Source of the DNA: Bacilli bacterium
GTDB lineage: Bacteria; Bacillota_I; Bacilli_A; RFN20; CAG-826
Direction of reading: 5' to 3'
DNA length: 64,000 bases
Assembly (NCBI GenBank): GCA_022482735.1
Contig: JAKVOO010000001.1
Coordinates: 1,088,837-1,152,836, forward strand
A program made the translations under genes and the position numbers. The notes below the pieces were generated by a model. The model was not told the origin of the DNA and ran no database searches. It saw only the letters and a program-made list of their open reading frames with translations. Below, one piece after another: positions 17,817 through 27,620 of this stretch (position 1 is its first letter; the number at the start of each line of letters is the position of its first letter).

Positions 17817-18644
17817 TTAATATATTCCTTTCAAGCGAAGATTGGCGACATGAGCAAGATATTCATAGAGTACGCCATCATAAGCATTGAGATGGTAGAC
17901 ATCATGAATTTTGTCCACTTGCCAAGGTTTAATGTTTACTGTGTGATAGAAGGGGAAGAAACGAATTGATTTTGAAAAGTGCTGTATGACAGTATCTTTA
18001 CGAAGCTTGTATTGTTCGTTATAGCAGCGGGGTAAAAAATACTTCTTTTTATTGAGCTTATTGAGTGCAGTTTGATCGGGAAAGGCCATCTTCTTGTTGT
18101 TGCACATTTCCCGCGCTTTTTTAAACAATCCGGTTTTTCTAACCTCTGCAAGATTAAATAGAAGCACGCCAGCATTCATATAATTGGGAGATATGAAGAA
18201 GCGACCGAGATTGTCTTTTACGCCAGCAAATTCGTACCCAGTTATATCCTTATTAAACAAGGGAGCAATATCACCATTCGCCATTGTATCGGTATCAAGA
18301 TAGAGAACTTTGTCTGGCAAAGGTAAGGTATCAGCAAATAAACGAAGGAAAGTATAAGGAGTATAAAAACTTTTAATATTCTTGGAATGGCCCATTTCTT
18401 GACGAAATAAATCGGTTATATCAAGTAAAGTAACTTTGCTTTCGATGTTTTTTCTCTTGAGTATTTCTTCTAAATATTCTGCCCGAATATTGCTTATTGG
18501 CTGGTTGCGCGATTCAACATCGCTTAAGTTCATCGTTAGAATAAAGACATTTAATGGTTCTTTGGTATTATTGGCGATGGAAATAAGAGAAATCATCATT
18601 CCGTCGTAGGCTTTTTGGTTACCACCATAGAGTAAGTTAATCAT
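17817..18644 (-). CDS. Glycosyltransferase family 8
   Basis: GT8 retaining transferase: the N-terminal MINLLYGGNQKAYDGMMISL, nucleotide-sugar/metal motif YLDTDTMANGD, NAGVLLFNL, and a C-terminal IKPW that corresponds to the HFxG/KPW region. The length is about 275 residues, without membrane helices. The start at 18644 has AAAGGAG at good spacing and overlaps the upstream acyltransferase by 8 nt, implying coupled translation. It probably transfers glucose or galactose to a lipid or glycan acceptor made in the same operon. Confidence 0.9.
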   Translation of the reverse strand: MINLLYGGNQKAYDGMMISLISIANNTKEPLNVFILTMNLSDVESRNQPISNIRAEYLEEILKRKNIESKVTLLDITDLFRQEMGHSKNIKSFYTPYTFLRLFADTLPLPDKVLYLDTDTMANGDIAPLFNKDITGYEFAGVKDNLGRFFISPNYMNAGVLLFNLAEVRKTGLFKKAREMCNNKKMAFPDQTALNKLNKKKYFLPRCYNEQYKLRKDTVIQHFSKSIRFFPFYHTVNIKPWQVDKIHDVYHLNAYDGVLYEYLAHVANLRLKGIY

Positions 18645-19425
18645 GGATAATCTCCTTTTTTTGATAAGTAATGTATTCGTAGTTGCTGTTCTCGCTTCTT
18701 TTACGCATTGCATCTATGACTCCGTCATGAAGAATAATTGCAGCATCTTTTTTATTAACGTTAGGTGTTGGATAGAAAGGACCATCTAAATAAATCGTAA
18801 TACGAGGTGTCTTTCTCCAATGTCGTTTTTGATAAGTTACAGTAAAGGCAAATGTTGGTATATTGAAACTAATCGGATAGGAGAAGGAGCGATAATCAAA
18901 TGGTCGAATCTTGGTGTAATAGGGCCAAATATGAGCTTCGGGATAAATGGTAATAACACTCTTCTGTTTAAGGCGCGTCTCTATTCCATTTATAAAATTT
19001 TTCGTGGCGTGGAAATCGCTAGGAAGGGGATAGGCACCAATCATTTTCATAAAAGTTCTGGTGCCCTTTAAGGCTAAATTCTCTGGGCTCACAATCACAT
19101 AACTTTTTTGGGGAAAGGTAATCATATTGGGAATATACCCATCACCAGGCACTTGAGTGTGGTTACCATAGAGGAAGTATGGTTGTTTTTTTATTTTCTT
19201 TAATACAGATTTGTTTTTAATTTTGTAATTAAATTTTAATTTTAAATAAATATAGGCAACCGGTGTCATAATTAAGCGATAGACAATAAAAGCGAAAAAG
19301 CGATAAAAAATATTATTATTTATATAGCGGAAATGCTCATCAATAGCAATTTTATTTCTGGTTATTCCAGAGAATTCATCATGAATTTCATCTTCATAAA
19401 TAAGAATCTTTTTTTCTTTCTTCAT
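18637..19425 (-). CDS. PlsC-like acyltransferase with altered HX5D motif
   Basis: The protein is about 262 residues and first in the four-gene operon. A membrane segment near residues 40-62 is followed by GNHTQVPGD, where H89 and D95 are separated by five residues rather than the usual four, and by IYPEAHIWPYYTKIRPF replacing FPEGT. These substitutions are seen in a clostridial-type acyltransferase branch and suggest a distinct acceptor. The start at 19425 has GAGG 9 nt upstream; the longer frame adds an unsupported hydrophobic N-terminus. It overlaps GT8 by 8 nt. Confidence 0.8.
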   Translation of the reverse strand: MKKEKKILIYEDEIHDEFSGITRNKIAIDEHFRYINNNIFYRFFAFIVYRLIMTPVAYIYLKLKFNYKIKNKSVLKKIKKQPYFLYGNHTQVPGDGYIPNMITFPQKSYVIVSPENLALKGTRTFMKMIGAYPLPSDFHATKNFINGIETRLKQKSVITIYPEAHIWPYYTKIRPFDYRSFSYPISFNIPTFAFTVTYQKRHWRKTPRITIYLDGPFYPTPNVNKKDAAIILHDGVIDAMRKRSENSNYEYITYQKKEIIHD

Positions 19426-19650
19426 CGCTCTTTTCCTCGCCCTAATATTAATGGTTGGCTTATAAAAAAGCACCCTACTGACAAATATTAAAATTATAAA
19501 GTTAGAAACCCGGATAATAGAGCCAGTTCTCTTCATTTGAGATAGGCATAGAGTTCTCTACTGGCAGTAGAATTAGGCCGTATTTTCGTGTATTGCATTA
19601 AAAAAGCATAAATATTACAATGTATCTAGTCGAAACAGTGGAGAAGAATT

Positions 19651-20238
19651 ATGGAGAACTTAAAATCAATTATCGCCACCAATCTCGTGGAATTAAGAAA
19701 GAAACATCATTGGACTCAAGCAGAACTAGCCCTTAAATTAAATTATTCAGATAAAGCAATTTCAAAATGGGAGCATGGCGATGCCTTACCCGATATTGAA
19801 ATTTTGGCTCAGATTGCTGAATTATATGGTGTCACTTTAGATTATTTGACACATGTAGGAACTTTTGAAGAAAAAAAGCAGTATGTGAAGGTTAAAGAGA
19901 AGAAAGCGAATAAGCTAATTATTTCGTTGCTATCGATTACTTTAGTATGGTTTATAGCAATGATTCTATTTGTTTTCTTTCAAAGCCAATTTCCAACAGG
20001 CAAAATGAATTGGATTGTCTTTGTTTGGTCGGTTCCTCTATCTTGCATTATTGGTGTTATATTTAATTCAATTTGGGGAAGGACCCGTAATAATTTCTTC
20101 ATTCTTTCAATCTTTGTATGGTCGCTTTTAGCCGCGGCCTATCTAACTCTAGTTCAATATAATATGTGGTTATTATTTCTTTTGGGCATCCCCGCTCAAG
20201 TGGCAATTATTCTTTGGTCGCAAATAAAGGGAAAATAA
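19651..20238 (+). CDS. XRE regulator with membrane domain
   Basis: The protein has 195 residues. The N-terminal Cro/C1 helix-turn-helix (HWTQAELALKLNYSDKAISKWEHG) is followed by a linker and about four hydrophobic helices between residues 90 and 190. Such DNA-binding membrane proteins are common in low-GC Gram-positives and may respond to membrane state. It is divergent from the glycolipid operon and could regulate it; that is inference from position only. The start has GGAG at suitable spacing. Confidence 0.82.
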   Translation: MENLKSIIATNLVELRKKHHWTQAELALKLNYSDKAISKWEHGDALPDIEILAQIAELYGVTLDYLTHVGTFEEKKQYVKVKEKKANKLIISLLSITLVWFIAMILFVFFQSQFPTGKMNWIVFVWSVPLSCIIGVIFNSIWGRTRNNFFILSIFVWSLLAAAYLTLVQYNMWLLFLLGIPAQVAIILWSQIKGK

Positions 20239-20401
20239 AAAGTAAAGCAACCGCTATTGTTATGGTAATTTTTTGATTAATGACTCGATTTGCGCAATCG
20301 AGTTTTTTTCGTTAAAATATAAAAGTAAGGTCGATTTCATAATCATTGAGTAAATTCCATCTTTTTATGGATGTCGTGATCTTAAAAGGAGGTTGTTTTT
20401 T

Positions 20402-21506
20402 ATGTTAATTGGAATTATTGCAAGTTCGACAAAAAAGAATGAAAAAAGGTATCCTCTTCATTACCAGCACATTAATGAATTAAGTGAAGAAGAACGCAGT
20501 CATCTTATTTTTGAAGAAGGATATCCGCACTTAAGTAAAGTTAAGAATCATGAAAATTTATTGACTGCAAGTCGAAAAGAGGTTTTTGCAAAGGCCGATT
20601 TGGTTATTATACCCAAGCCAACCAAAAATGATTTTCCTTATTTTAAGGAAAAACAAATTATTTGGGGATGGCCGCACTGTGTCCAAGGGAAAAAATATTA
20701 CCGAGGAAGGAATTAAAAAACAGCTTACTTATATCGCTTTTGAAAATATGTACCAATGGCGAAACAAAGAAAAAGGAAGACATATTTTTGCTCGAAATAA
20801 TGAATTAGCTGGCTATGCATCCGTTATACACGCCTTTTCTTCCTTAGGACTAACCGCGGGAATTTATGGTCCGGCATTTAAAACGGCAGTTATAGGTTAT
20901 GGATCAACGGGAAGAGGAGCTATTAGTGCGCTACGCGGACTGGGAGCTAATGATATAACTGTGTTTACTCGTCGTAGCAAATTTGAGATTACTGATGCTT
21001 TGCCAGGAGTTAAGTTTAGACGCTATCGGGTAGATAGAAATGGGAAAACGATTATGGATGAAAAGCCTGCTAGTGAGTCTTTGGCTGAATATGATGTCAT
21101 TGTTAATTGTATTTTACAGAACCCCCTTCATCCAATAACCTTTTTAAAGCGAGATGACGCTTTAAAAATGAAGCACTCTTTACTGATTGTTGATGTCAGC
21201 AGTGATGAAAAAATGGGATTTGATTTTGCACATCCAACAGGTTTTGACCAGCCTTCATTTGAAATTGGTAAAGTGACTTATTTCGCCGTTAATCACTCAC
21301 CAACGTACTTTTATGAATCGGCATCATATGAAATCAGTGGAGCTTTGTTTCCATTTTTAAAGCACATAATTAATAATGGAACATATAAGGGCAATATCAC
21401 TTTGGAACGAGCCATTGATATCGAGGAAGGCAAAATAATTAACAAGTCAATTATTGACTATCAACATCGAGAAAAAGAATATCCATATAAAGTTACTATT
21501 AAATAA
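20402..21506 (+). pseudogene. N5-(carboxyethyl)ornithine synthase-like dehydrogenase, frameshifted
   Basis: The gene reads in two frames: 20402-about 20695 (N-terminal part, ends at 20716) and from about 20690 to 21506. Together they give an AlaDH/PNT-type protein of about 367 residues with FPYFKEKQIIWGWPHC, NELAGYASVIHA, and a Rossmann motif VIGYGSTGRGA, resembling carboxyethyl-ornithine or -lysine synthases, which reductively couple pyruvate to an amino acid. The frames join exactly at an A6 run (20690-20695); five As would restore the QGKNITEEG continuity. The start at 20402 has AAAGGAGG 9 nt upstream. It may be a real mutation, a sequencing error or slippage. Confidence 0.75.
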
Positions 21507-21525
21507 TTGTTGGTTATCAAAAATA

Positions 21526-21557
21526 AAAAGGCTTAGGATTTAATTCCTAAGCCTTTT
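21526..21557. terminator. Bidirectional terminator
   Basis: A 13-bp stem (21526-21538 with 21545-21557) flanked by A and T runs between convergent genes. Confidence 0.9.
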
Positions 21558-21579
21558 AAAAATTTAGTCTAAGAAGCTA

Positions 21580-23487
21580 TTAGGCCTCTTTCTTCTTATT
21601 TAAGATATAGAAACCAACTAGAGCGGTGAGACCAAGTGATCCAATAAGAACAATGTTTTGCAAAGAATTACCAGATTTATCTTCCGTCGGTTCCATAGTT
21701 GAACTTCCATTCGTAGCCACATAAGCTTCAATAAGATCCATTCTAGCCCGGGCATTAACAAATAATGTATCAGTGCTGGTACCGAAAATGTTTTTTGAAT
21801 CTTCAATCATATAGTTATATTCAGTTTGTAGTAATGGATACACAGTTTGGCAACTGCCAGCAGCATTGCTTCCGATGCCAGTCATAACATAGTCGGCAAA
21901 TGCAGTAGCTTGCTCTAATGCCGTAACATTAGGAGAAGACAGGTTCATGATATGTGAACCTAGATGTTCGATATTGTCTTTTGGGAATACGGCCCATTCC
22001 GAACTATTGTATGTACTAGTTGGAGAAGTAACAGATGGATTCCTTACTAAAGTCATATCCTCGGCAAATTTAACTGCTGAGCCAATCTCTCCTACCAAAT
22101 CAATTAATTCATCATTATGGAATAAACCAATAGCATCATCTCCATTAAAGCCAGTCAAATATTCTGTCGAGGAGCATATATGATTAGCTATAGCCTTAAT
22201 TGCATCACTAGATCCCGAATTAACAATCACGTAAGTGGAATTATTGCTCAATGTAGAGTTTATAGTTAATTTATATGAATCTGGTAGTTCATCAAATGTT
22301 TTACCATTATTATATTGCACAAGCATATAGTTAGATAAATCAACATCATTCCCAGTTCCATTATATATTTCTATGACTTTATTGTTTCCCGAGCCTTCGA
22401 CATATTCGGATATAATCAAATCAGAAGCATACTCGAATGTATCTCCGACACTAGCATTTTCGTTAGTTACAGTCACTTGATAAGTTGTCGATTTGTCTTC
22501 TAAAGATATTGTTGCTGTTTGAGCGCCTAAAATCTTCGTATCAACGCCTGAAACGGTAAATCCTGAAGTTAAATCTTCGCTACCGCTATTATAATTTGCT
22601 GTTAAAATTAGTCCATCGAAATTAAACTCTTCACCAAGAGAAAATGTCGTTTTTGTGGCTGGAGACTTAATTGATACTGAATTCAACTCTAAAGCTTCAA
22701 CTGTTATACCGTTTATAGTGGCCGTTTTTTCAACTCCATCAAATGTATATGTCAAGGTTATAGATGTAACTCCAACCGACATAACAGAGGGCGAGATAGT
22801 TACTAATTCAGTAACATCGCTACTTGTATTGTCATCAAAATTAGCTGTTACCACAAGGCCGCTTTTATCAAAAACTTCTCCTTCAAAATATGCGGTTTTT
22901 GTGGGTTGAGAATCTACCGATATAGAAGATAAAACTTTCGTAGAAAGCAATGCATAGGTTATTTTAACGCTTGCCAACCTTAATTGTTTGTTTGATGTGT
23001 TAGCATTCTGCAAGTAAAACGTCCTAAACCCTTCTGATAAAGAAAAACTATATAAGGTTCCAGAAAAGGCTGGAGATGAAACATCAACATCCGGAGAAGC
23101 TGTGCCATATTTTGCATCTATCGCAGTAACATAACTAGTACTTGTTGCTGTAAAATCAATTGCGGTAATGTAATAGTCGGTGTTGGTCGCTTGAGGTTCT
23201 ATAGTAATCGAGCATCCGTCTCCTGATTCTGATAAAGAATAATAAAGACGTAATTCGCTTGACGACAAAGGAGGATTAGTACCACTGTTTTTTGCAGTTG
23301 TAAATTTCCAATTATCACCTAAATTTCCAGATGTACCCAGAGAGCCAAAATTAAATACCTCTTCAGTTGCGGCAGCTTTAGCACCAACCACCTCATTGTC
23401 GTTAGCTCTTAAAAAAGAAAAGCCAGCACCAAAGAGCAACATGGCACTAGCAAATAGAAAAAAGCCTTTTTTGAATTTAGTTCCCAT
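21580..23487 (-). CDS. Exported lamin-tail domain protein with Ig-like repeats
   Basis: The protein has 635 residues. A signal peptide is followed by a discoidin-like or CBM-like beta region (about 40-180), two bacterial Ig-like (Big_3 type) domains (about 188-266 and 268-345), and a lamin-tail domain (about 352-475: DLIISEYVEGSGNNKVIEIYN, DLSNYMLVQYNNG, DLVGEIG). A helical region and a C-terminal membrane helix ending in NKKKEA complete it. No LPXTG motif precedes the helix, so it is held by the membrane anchor. Similar proteins are common on surfaces of uncultured Bacilli; the role may be adhesion or matrix binding. The start follows AAAGGAG. Confidence 0.8.
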   Translation of the reverse strand: MGTKFKKGFFLFASAMLLFGAGFSFLRANDNEVVGAKAAATEEVFNFGSLGTSGNLGDNWKFTTAKNSGTNPPLSSSELRLYYSLSESGDGCSITIEPQATNTDYYITAIDFTATSTSYVTAIDAKYGTASPDVDVSSPAFSGTLYSFSLSEGFRTFYLQNANTSNKQLRLASVKITYALLSTKVLSSISVDSQPTKTAYFEGEVFDKSGLVVTANFDDNTSSDVTELVTISPSVMSVGVTSITLTYTFDGVEKTATINGITVEALELNSVSIKSPATKTTFSLGEEFNFDGLILTANYNSGSEDLTSGFTVSGVDTKILGAQTATISLEDKSTTYQVTVTNENASVGDTFEYASDLIISEYVEGSGNNKVIEIYNGTGNDVDLSNYMLVQYNNGKTFDELPDSYKLTINSTLSNNSTYVIVNSGSSDAIKAIANHICSSTEYLTGFNGDDAIGLFHNDELIDLVGEIGSAVKFAEDMTLVRNPSVTSPTSTYNSSEWAVFPKDNIEHLGSHIMNLSSPNVTALEQATAFADYVMTGIGSNAAGSCQTVYPLLQTEYNYMIEDSKNIFGTSTDTLFVNARARMDLIEAYVATNGSSTMEPTEDKSGNSLQNIVLIGSLGLTALVGFYILNKKKEA

Positions 23488-23588
23488 CCTAAATATCTCC
23501 TTTTTTATTCAATTTTATTGTATAGGCCGACTTCTTTAACAAGATAATATTATTACACATGTATTTAAATTACAACTTAATTTTTATT

Positions 23589-23602
23589 TGCTAGCGCTTC
23601 CA
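23589..23602. promoter_or_regulatory. cre-like operator
   Basis: TGCTAGCGCTTCCA fits the minimal TGNNANCGNTNNCA catabolite-responsive consensus. It is about 100 bp upstream of the lamin-tail protein gene. One A/T-preferred position is C, so this is tentative. Confidence 0.35.
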
Positions 23603-23967
23603 AAAATGTAAAAAATCGGTAAATATACATTGATTTATGCAATTCAATGAAAAAACAGATACTTAACCTCTAGTAAAAAAACAAATAATTATATTAATAA
23701 AAATTGTCATTTTTTTTAGAAAATTTCATTTATAATAATGCGATTGCATTAGATTTTTATTGGGATAAAAGGCTGATGTAAAGGACGCTTATTCAATATA
23801 AAACAAACACATAAGTTGCCATCTATTAAATTTTGTAAACCATGTGCATTTTAACAAATATAGAAGCTTACTCAAAGCATTTTTTTCCTCTCTATATTTT
23901 GAAACCGCTTTTGCTTTTTAATATTAAAAAAAACTGCAAAAAATCGTCAAAAAAAGCATAAAACCCC

Positions 23968-23973
23968 TATAAT
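23968..23973 (+). promoter_or_regulatory. Possible -10 of flavoprotein gene
   Basis: TATAAT with only a weak TCGTCA -35 18 bp upstream. Confidence 0.4.
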
Positions 23974-24010
23974 TGATAAGGAATAAACTTCCAGGAAGTT
24001 GGACATAGCT

Positions 24011-25429
24011 ATGGATAAGTATAATGTAATTGTTGTCGGGGCTGGACCGATGGGTATTTTTACGGCTTATGAGTTATCCCTACTGAATAAGGATGCAAAA
24101 ATACTACTTGTTGATCGCGGCATGGATATTTATCGTCGGCATTGTCCAATTCATGATGGCAAGATTTCTAAATGTCCAGTCAATCGAGACGGAATTCTTG
24201 GCTGCTACCCGGCTTGTTCTATCACCAGCGGCTTTGGCGGTGCAGGAGCTTATTCCGATGGCAAGTTTAATATAACAAGTGAGTTTGGCGGATGGATGAC
24301 AGAGTATCTTAGCGATGATGACGTCCTTGATCTAATCCATTATGTCGATAGTGTTAATCTTGCACATGGGGCACCAGAACAGTTGACCAATCCTTACACC
24401 AAGGAAATTGAAGAAATTGAACGTCGCGGTTTGGCACATGGCTTAAAGTTATTGCGAAGTCAAGTTCGTCATTTAGGGACGGAAGTAAATTTAAAAGTAC
24501 TGACAAGTATCTATGAAGATTTAAAAACGCGAATCGATTTTCGCTTTGCAAGTAACGTGACGGATTTAATAGTCGAGAATGGTCAAGTTAATGGAATCGT
24601 AATTTCTGATAAAGAAAAAATTTATAGTGACTACGTTGTTTTAGGTGTTGGTAGAAGTGGAGCAGAATGGCTTGATCACACCTTAAGTAAATATGGGATC
24701 GAGTTCAAGCACAATAAAGTTGATATTGGTGTAAGAGTTGAAACTAACGATATTGTAATGGAAGAAATAAATCGCTCATTATATGAAGGAAAATTTATTT
24801 ACTCCACTAGCATGGGAACGACGGTAAGGACATTCTGCTCTAATCCTTCAGGGCATGTTGTTATCGAAAATCAAGATGGGGTAGCGGTCTGTAATGGCCA
24901 TTCCTATAGTGATCCGCGTTTAGGGTCGCATAACACAAATTTTGCTTTGTTGGTCTCTCATGGATTTGATGAACCATTCAAAGACCCTAATGCCTATGCG
25001 ATAGAAATATCACGCTTAGCCAACAAACTTTCGGCGGGATCGGTTATTGTGCAAAAATATGGCGACATAAAACGCAATCGCCGTTCAACCCCGAAAAGAA
25101 TAGCGGAAGGATTCGTAAAACCGACATTGAAAGAAGCGGTGCCAGGCGATTTAGGGCTCGTGTTGCCTTATAAAACGATGCGTTCAATTATCGAAATGAT
25201 TGAAGCGCTGGATAGCGTTACTCCCGGCATTGCCAATGATCATACGCTTTTCTATGGAGTCGAAGCGAAGTTCTATAGTGCCCGTCCCAATATTAATGGT
25301 GAATTTGAGATTGCGATTAAAAATCTTTTTGTTGGTGGTGATGGTGCGGGTCTTACACGGGGATTGGCTCAAGCCGGAGCTAACGGAGTTTATGTCGCAC
25401 GCGCGATTGATAGGAGAATGACTCGTTAA
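24011..25429 (+). CDS. FAD-dependent dehydrogenase (COG2509 family)
   Basis: The protein has 473 residues. The N-terminal dinucleotide fold is VIVVGAGPMGIFTAYEL; a Cys-containing segment (HCPIHDGKISKCPV, then CYPAC) precedes the FGGAGAYSDGK block typical of COG2509 uncharacterised FAD-dependent dehydrogenases. The C-terminal FVGGDGAGLTRGLAQAGANG closes the FAD site. The substrate is unknown for the family. I start at ATG 24011; an upstream TTG at 23999 abuts AGGAAG and is unlikely. It is followed 58 nt later by a membrane protein gene. Confidence 0.88.
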   Translation: MDKYNVIVVGAGPMGIFTAYELSLLNKDAKILLVDRGMDIYRRHCPIHDGKISKCPVNRDGILGCYPACSITSGFGGAGAYSDGKFNITSEFGGWMTEYLSDDDVLDLIHYVDSVNLAHGAPEQLTNPYTKEIEEIERRGLAHGLKLLRSQVRHLGTEVNLKVLTSIYEDLKTRIDFRFASNVTDLIVENGQVNGIVISDKEKIYSDYVVLGVGRSGAEWLDHTLSKYGIEFKHNKVDIGVRVETNDIVMEEINRSLYEGKFIYSTSMGTTVRTFCSNPSGHVVIENQDGVAVCNGHSYSDPRLGSHNTNFALLVSHGFDEPFKDPNAYAIEISRLANKLSAGSVIVQKYGDIKRNRRSTPKRIAEGFVKPTLKEAVPGDLGLVLPYKTMRSIIEMIEALDSVTPGIANDHTLFYGVEAKFYSARPNINGEFEIAIKNLFVGGDGAGLTRGLAQAGANGVYVARAIDRRMTR

Positions 25430-25487
25430 CTTGCTAATTACTTTTTGCTTAAGTAAAATAATATTGTTGATAAGAGGATTAAAAAAC

Positions 25488-26438
25488 ATGGATAAAAAAT
25501 TAAAATCTTTTTTCTTTTTTCTAATCTCCGCATTTTCTTTGGGCTTAGCATTGATGGTTATTCCATCAAGTCAGCCTGTTTTGGCTGATACTGGTCCTAA
25601 GCCACAAATTAATATAACTATCAAAAACTCCAATCCGCATGATGACTTATATTTTGGATTTTTTTCAAACACAAATAGCGGGCCAAACTTGATCATGGAC
25701 GAGGAGGCCGCTAGCAATGAATTTTTTAGTACCTATTTAGAAGACCCCATCATTCAAAAGTTTTATCAAGCCGGTTTAGATAACAATGGATATTACTTTA
25801 TGAAAATATATATGTTGGAAACTGGCTATTTTCATGACACTAATTATCTAGGGTTTTCTTACTTTGCCCCGAGCAATTTTAAATTGGGAATTTTTGAAGC
25901 CAATAGTGGAAGTCTAATCATAACCAATCCGGAATTAACTAAATATACCTTTCAAGCGGATTATGTTTTAGATTTACAAAACATAGATTTTGGAGCCTTA
26001 TCTTCAACTGAAACTAATTATATTACAGCGTCTTCTGTTTTGACCCCCGACCCCAACATAATTAATAACAATATTTTCCGTTTGCTAGGAAGAATGATAC
26101 TGACGATGGTTATTGAACTTGCAATCGCCATTTTATTCAAGTATCGGAAATTTATTCCGTTGCTGACAATTGCCATCACCAATTTAATCACACAGATTGG
26201 ATTGAATTTTTTTGTTTTCAATGCCTATAAAACATCGGGAGACATTGGCTATACCATAAGTCTTATTATTGCTGAAGCAATTGTTTTCTCGCTAGAAGCG
26301 TTAGTATATTACACTCTATTCAGATTCTTTAAGCGTAAAGAAAAAATGGATGACATTGGTCATCCCATTCTTTATGCTTTAGTGGCTAACGCAGTTACAC
26401 TAGCCATCACATTTATTCCTTTGCTGGCATACCAGTGA
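25488..26438 (+). CDS. Exported membrane protein, unknown function
   Basis: The protein has 316 residues: a signal peptide (about 1-33, with FFFFLISAFSLGLALMVI), an extracytoplasmic domain of about 170 residues rich in Asn, Phe and Tyr, and then four or five membrane helices (about 205-312). The topology recalls COG-less Bacilli proteins paired with surface sensors but I do not recognise the family. The start at 25488 has GAGG 11 nt upstream. The 3' end overlaps the convergent lipase-like gene by 26 bp. Confidence 0.7.
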   Translation: MDKKLKSFFFFLISAFSLGLALMVIPSSQPVLADTGPKPQINITIKNSNPHDDLYFGFFSNTNSGPNLIMDEEAASNEFFSTYLEDPIIQKFYQAGLDNNGYYFMKIYMLETGYFHDTNYLGFSYFAPSNFKLGIFEANSGSLIITNPELTKYTFQADYVLDLQNIDFGALSSTETNYITASSVLTPDPNIINNNIFRLLGRMILTMVIELAIAILFKYRKFIPLLTIAITNLITQIGLNFFVFNAYKTSGDIGYTISLIIAEAIVFSLEALVYYTLFRFFKRKEKMDDIGHPILYALVANAVTLAITFIPLLAYQ

Positions 26439-27615
26439 TTTTTTCCAAGTATTGTCTAATAACTAAAGCCGTTTCCTTGTTACGGGCAATCATATGATGA
26501 GAATAAGGTGATTGATAAGTCTGATACATAGTTGTGTAGATGGGCTCATCCTTGTACTCGGGGTTAATCTCTCTTCCTTCAATAGCGTCAAACCCTCCGT
26601 TTACCATCGCATTCATTAGATCATTTGGTGATTTCTTTTGCAGTAGAGCCTTGACGAAAAACCGCCCTTTCAGTTCTGGCATGCCGCATTCGTGGCAAAC
26701 TAGACACCGATCGAAGACCGTATTCATTAGAAGGCTGTTTTTTTCACAGGGCAAAGCGTGTTCCCGAAGGAAAGTGACGTCATCATATTTAACATCCATC
26801 TGAGAAGAAACGGGTATAAAACCATCATATGATCTTCTCCAGCCAAGTAACGAATCGTTATAAACACCACAGGTGCTGACTACAAGTGACAGCCGAGGAC
26901 GGTCTTTGGTTTTATAGAAGTTCTTTTTAAGCCGTTCTAGGTAGTTGGGCGTTAAATATACTTTAGCATTTTCAATCAAGTTTTTAGTCTGTTTATCGGT
27001 GATCTTTCCACGGATAATCTGCCGAAAATAATTTCTAAAAGCATCATCGCCAAGATGAAGTAATTTAATCATTGTAAAAGCATCTTTTACTGGTTGAACT
27101 TCACTATAAGGCGAATTAATGGATATTATTTGGCTAACCATGCCTTTAGCCCGAACGGCGGTTAATAAATTAACGACACCACCTTGACTATGGCCAATTA
27201 AAACAATCCGAGCCGAAGTTTTTAAATCCCGTTTTAAATAACGAAGGCAATATATTAGTCGCGAGACTTGAAGTTCAATCGTAGCATCGACGTGACGGCC
27301 GCAAAGACGAGGATTAACTAATATATATTTTCCTTTGCTTTTGATGGCCAATTTATTTATTTTTGACAAACGATTTTGAATATCCGCTTCGGCGGCTTCA
27401 TTTTTAAATGCGATAATTCCTTTTTTGGGATCAGTACAATCCGTGCGGTCAAGATTAAGAAGAGGGCCTCTTATATAGCGACGCGGCGAATCAAATTTTA
27501 GATTATTGGCGAGAGGAAAAAGGGCTTTTTCGTCAGCGGCATAACCAGAGACAAAAAACACGATGGTTGAAGGAGCTATCGGAGTGGTTTTAACCGGTAA
27601 ATTAATTTTTGGCAT
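26413..27615 (-). CDS. Lipase-like alpha/beta hydrolase
   Basis: The protein has 400 residues. IVLIGHSQGG places the nucleophile at S143, preceded by a hydrophobic strand as in alpha/beta hydrolases, and an oxyanion-like FFVSGYAADEK lies near residue 21. There is no signal peptide, so a cytoplasmic esterase or lipase activity is expected. Cys-rich residues around CLVCHECG could bind metal. It is co-directional with and 5 nt downstream of the deoxynucleoside kinase gene. The substrate is unknown. Confidence 0.72.
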   Translation of the reverse strand: MPKINLPVKTTPIAPSTIVFFVSGYAADEKALFPLANNLKFDSPRRYIRGPLLNLDRTDCTDPKKGIIAFKNEAAEADIQNRLSKINKLAIKSKGKYILVNPRLCGRHVDATIELQVSRLIYCLRYLKRDLKTSARIVLIGHSQGGVVNLLTAVRAKGMVSQIISINSPYSEVQPVKDAFTMIKLLHLGDDAFRNYFRQIIRGKITDKQTKNLIENAKVYLTPNYLERLKKNFYKTKDRPRLSLVVSTCGVYNDSLLGWRRSYDGFIPVSSQMDVKYDDVTFLREHALPCEKNSLLMNTVFDRCLVCHECGMPELKGRFFVKALLQKKSPNDLMNAMVNGGFDAIEGREINPEYKDEPIYTTMYQTYQSPYSHHMIARNKETALVIRQYLEKITGMPAKE

Positions 27616-27620
27616 ATATC

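Larger units (their letters stand above)
23488..24010. other. AT-rich intergenic region between divergent genes
   Basis: About 520 bp without a supported ORF. It contains a cre-like site at 23589-23602, a possible -10 for the flavoprotein at 23968-23973, and a small palindrome AACTTCCAGGAAGTT just before the flavoprotein start. I see no RNA structure or repeat otherwise. Confidence 0.55.
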
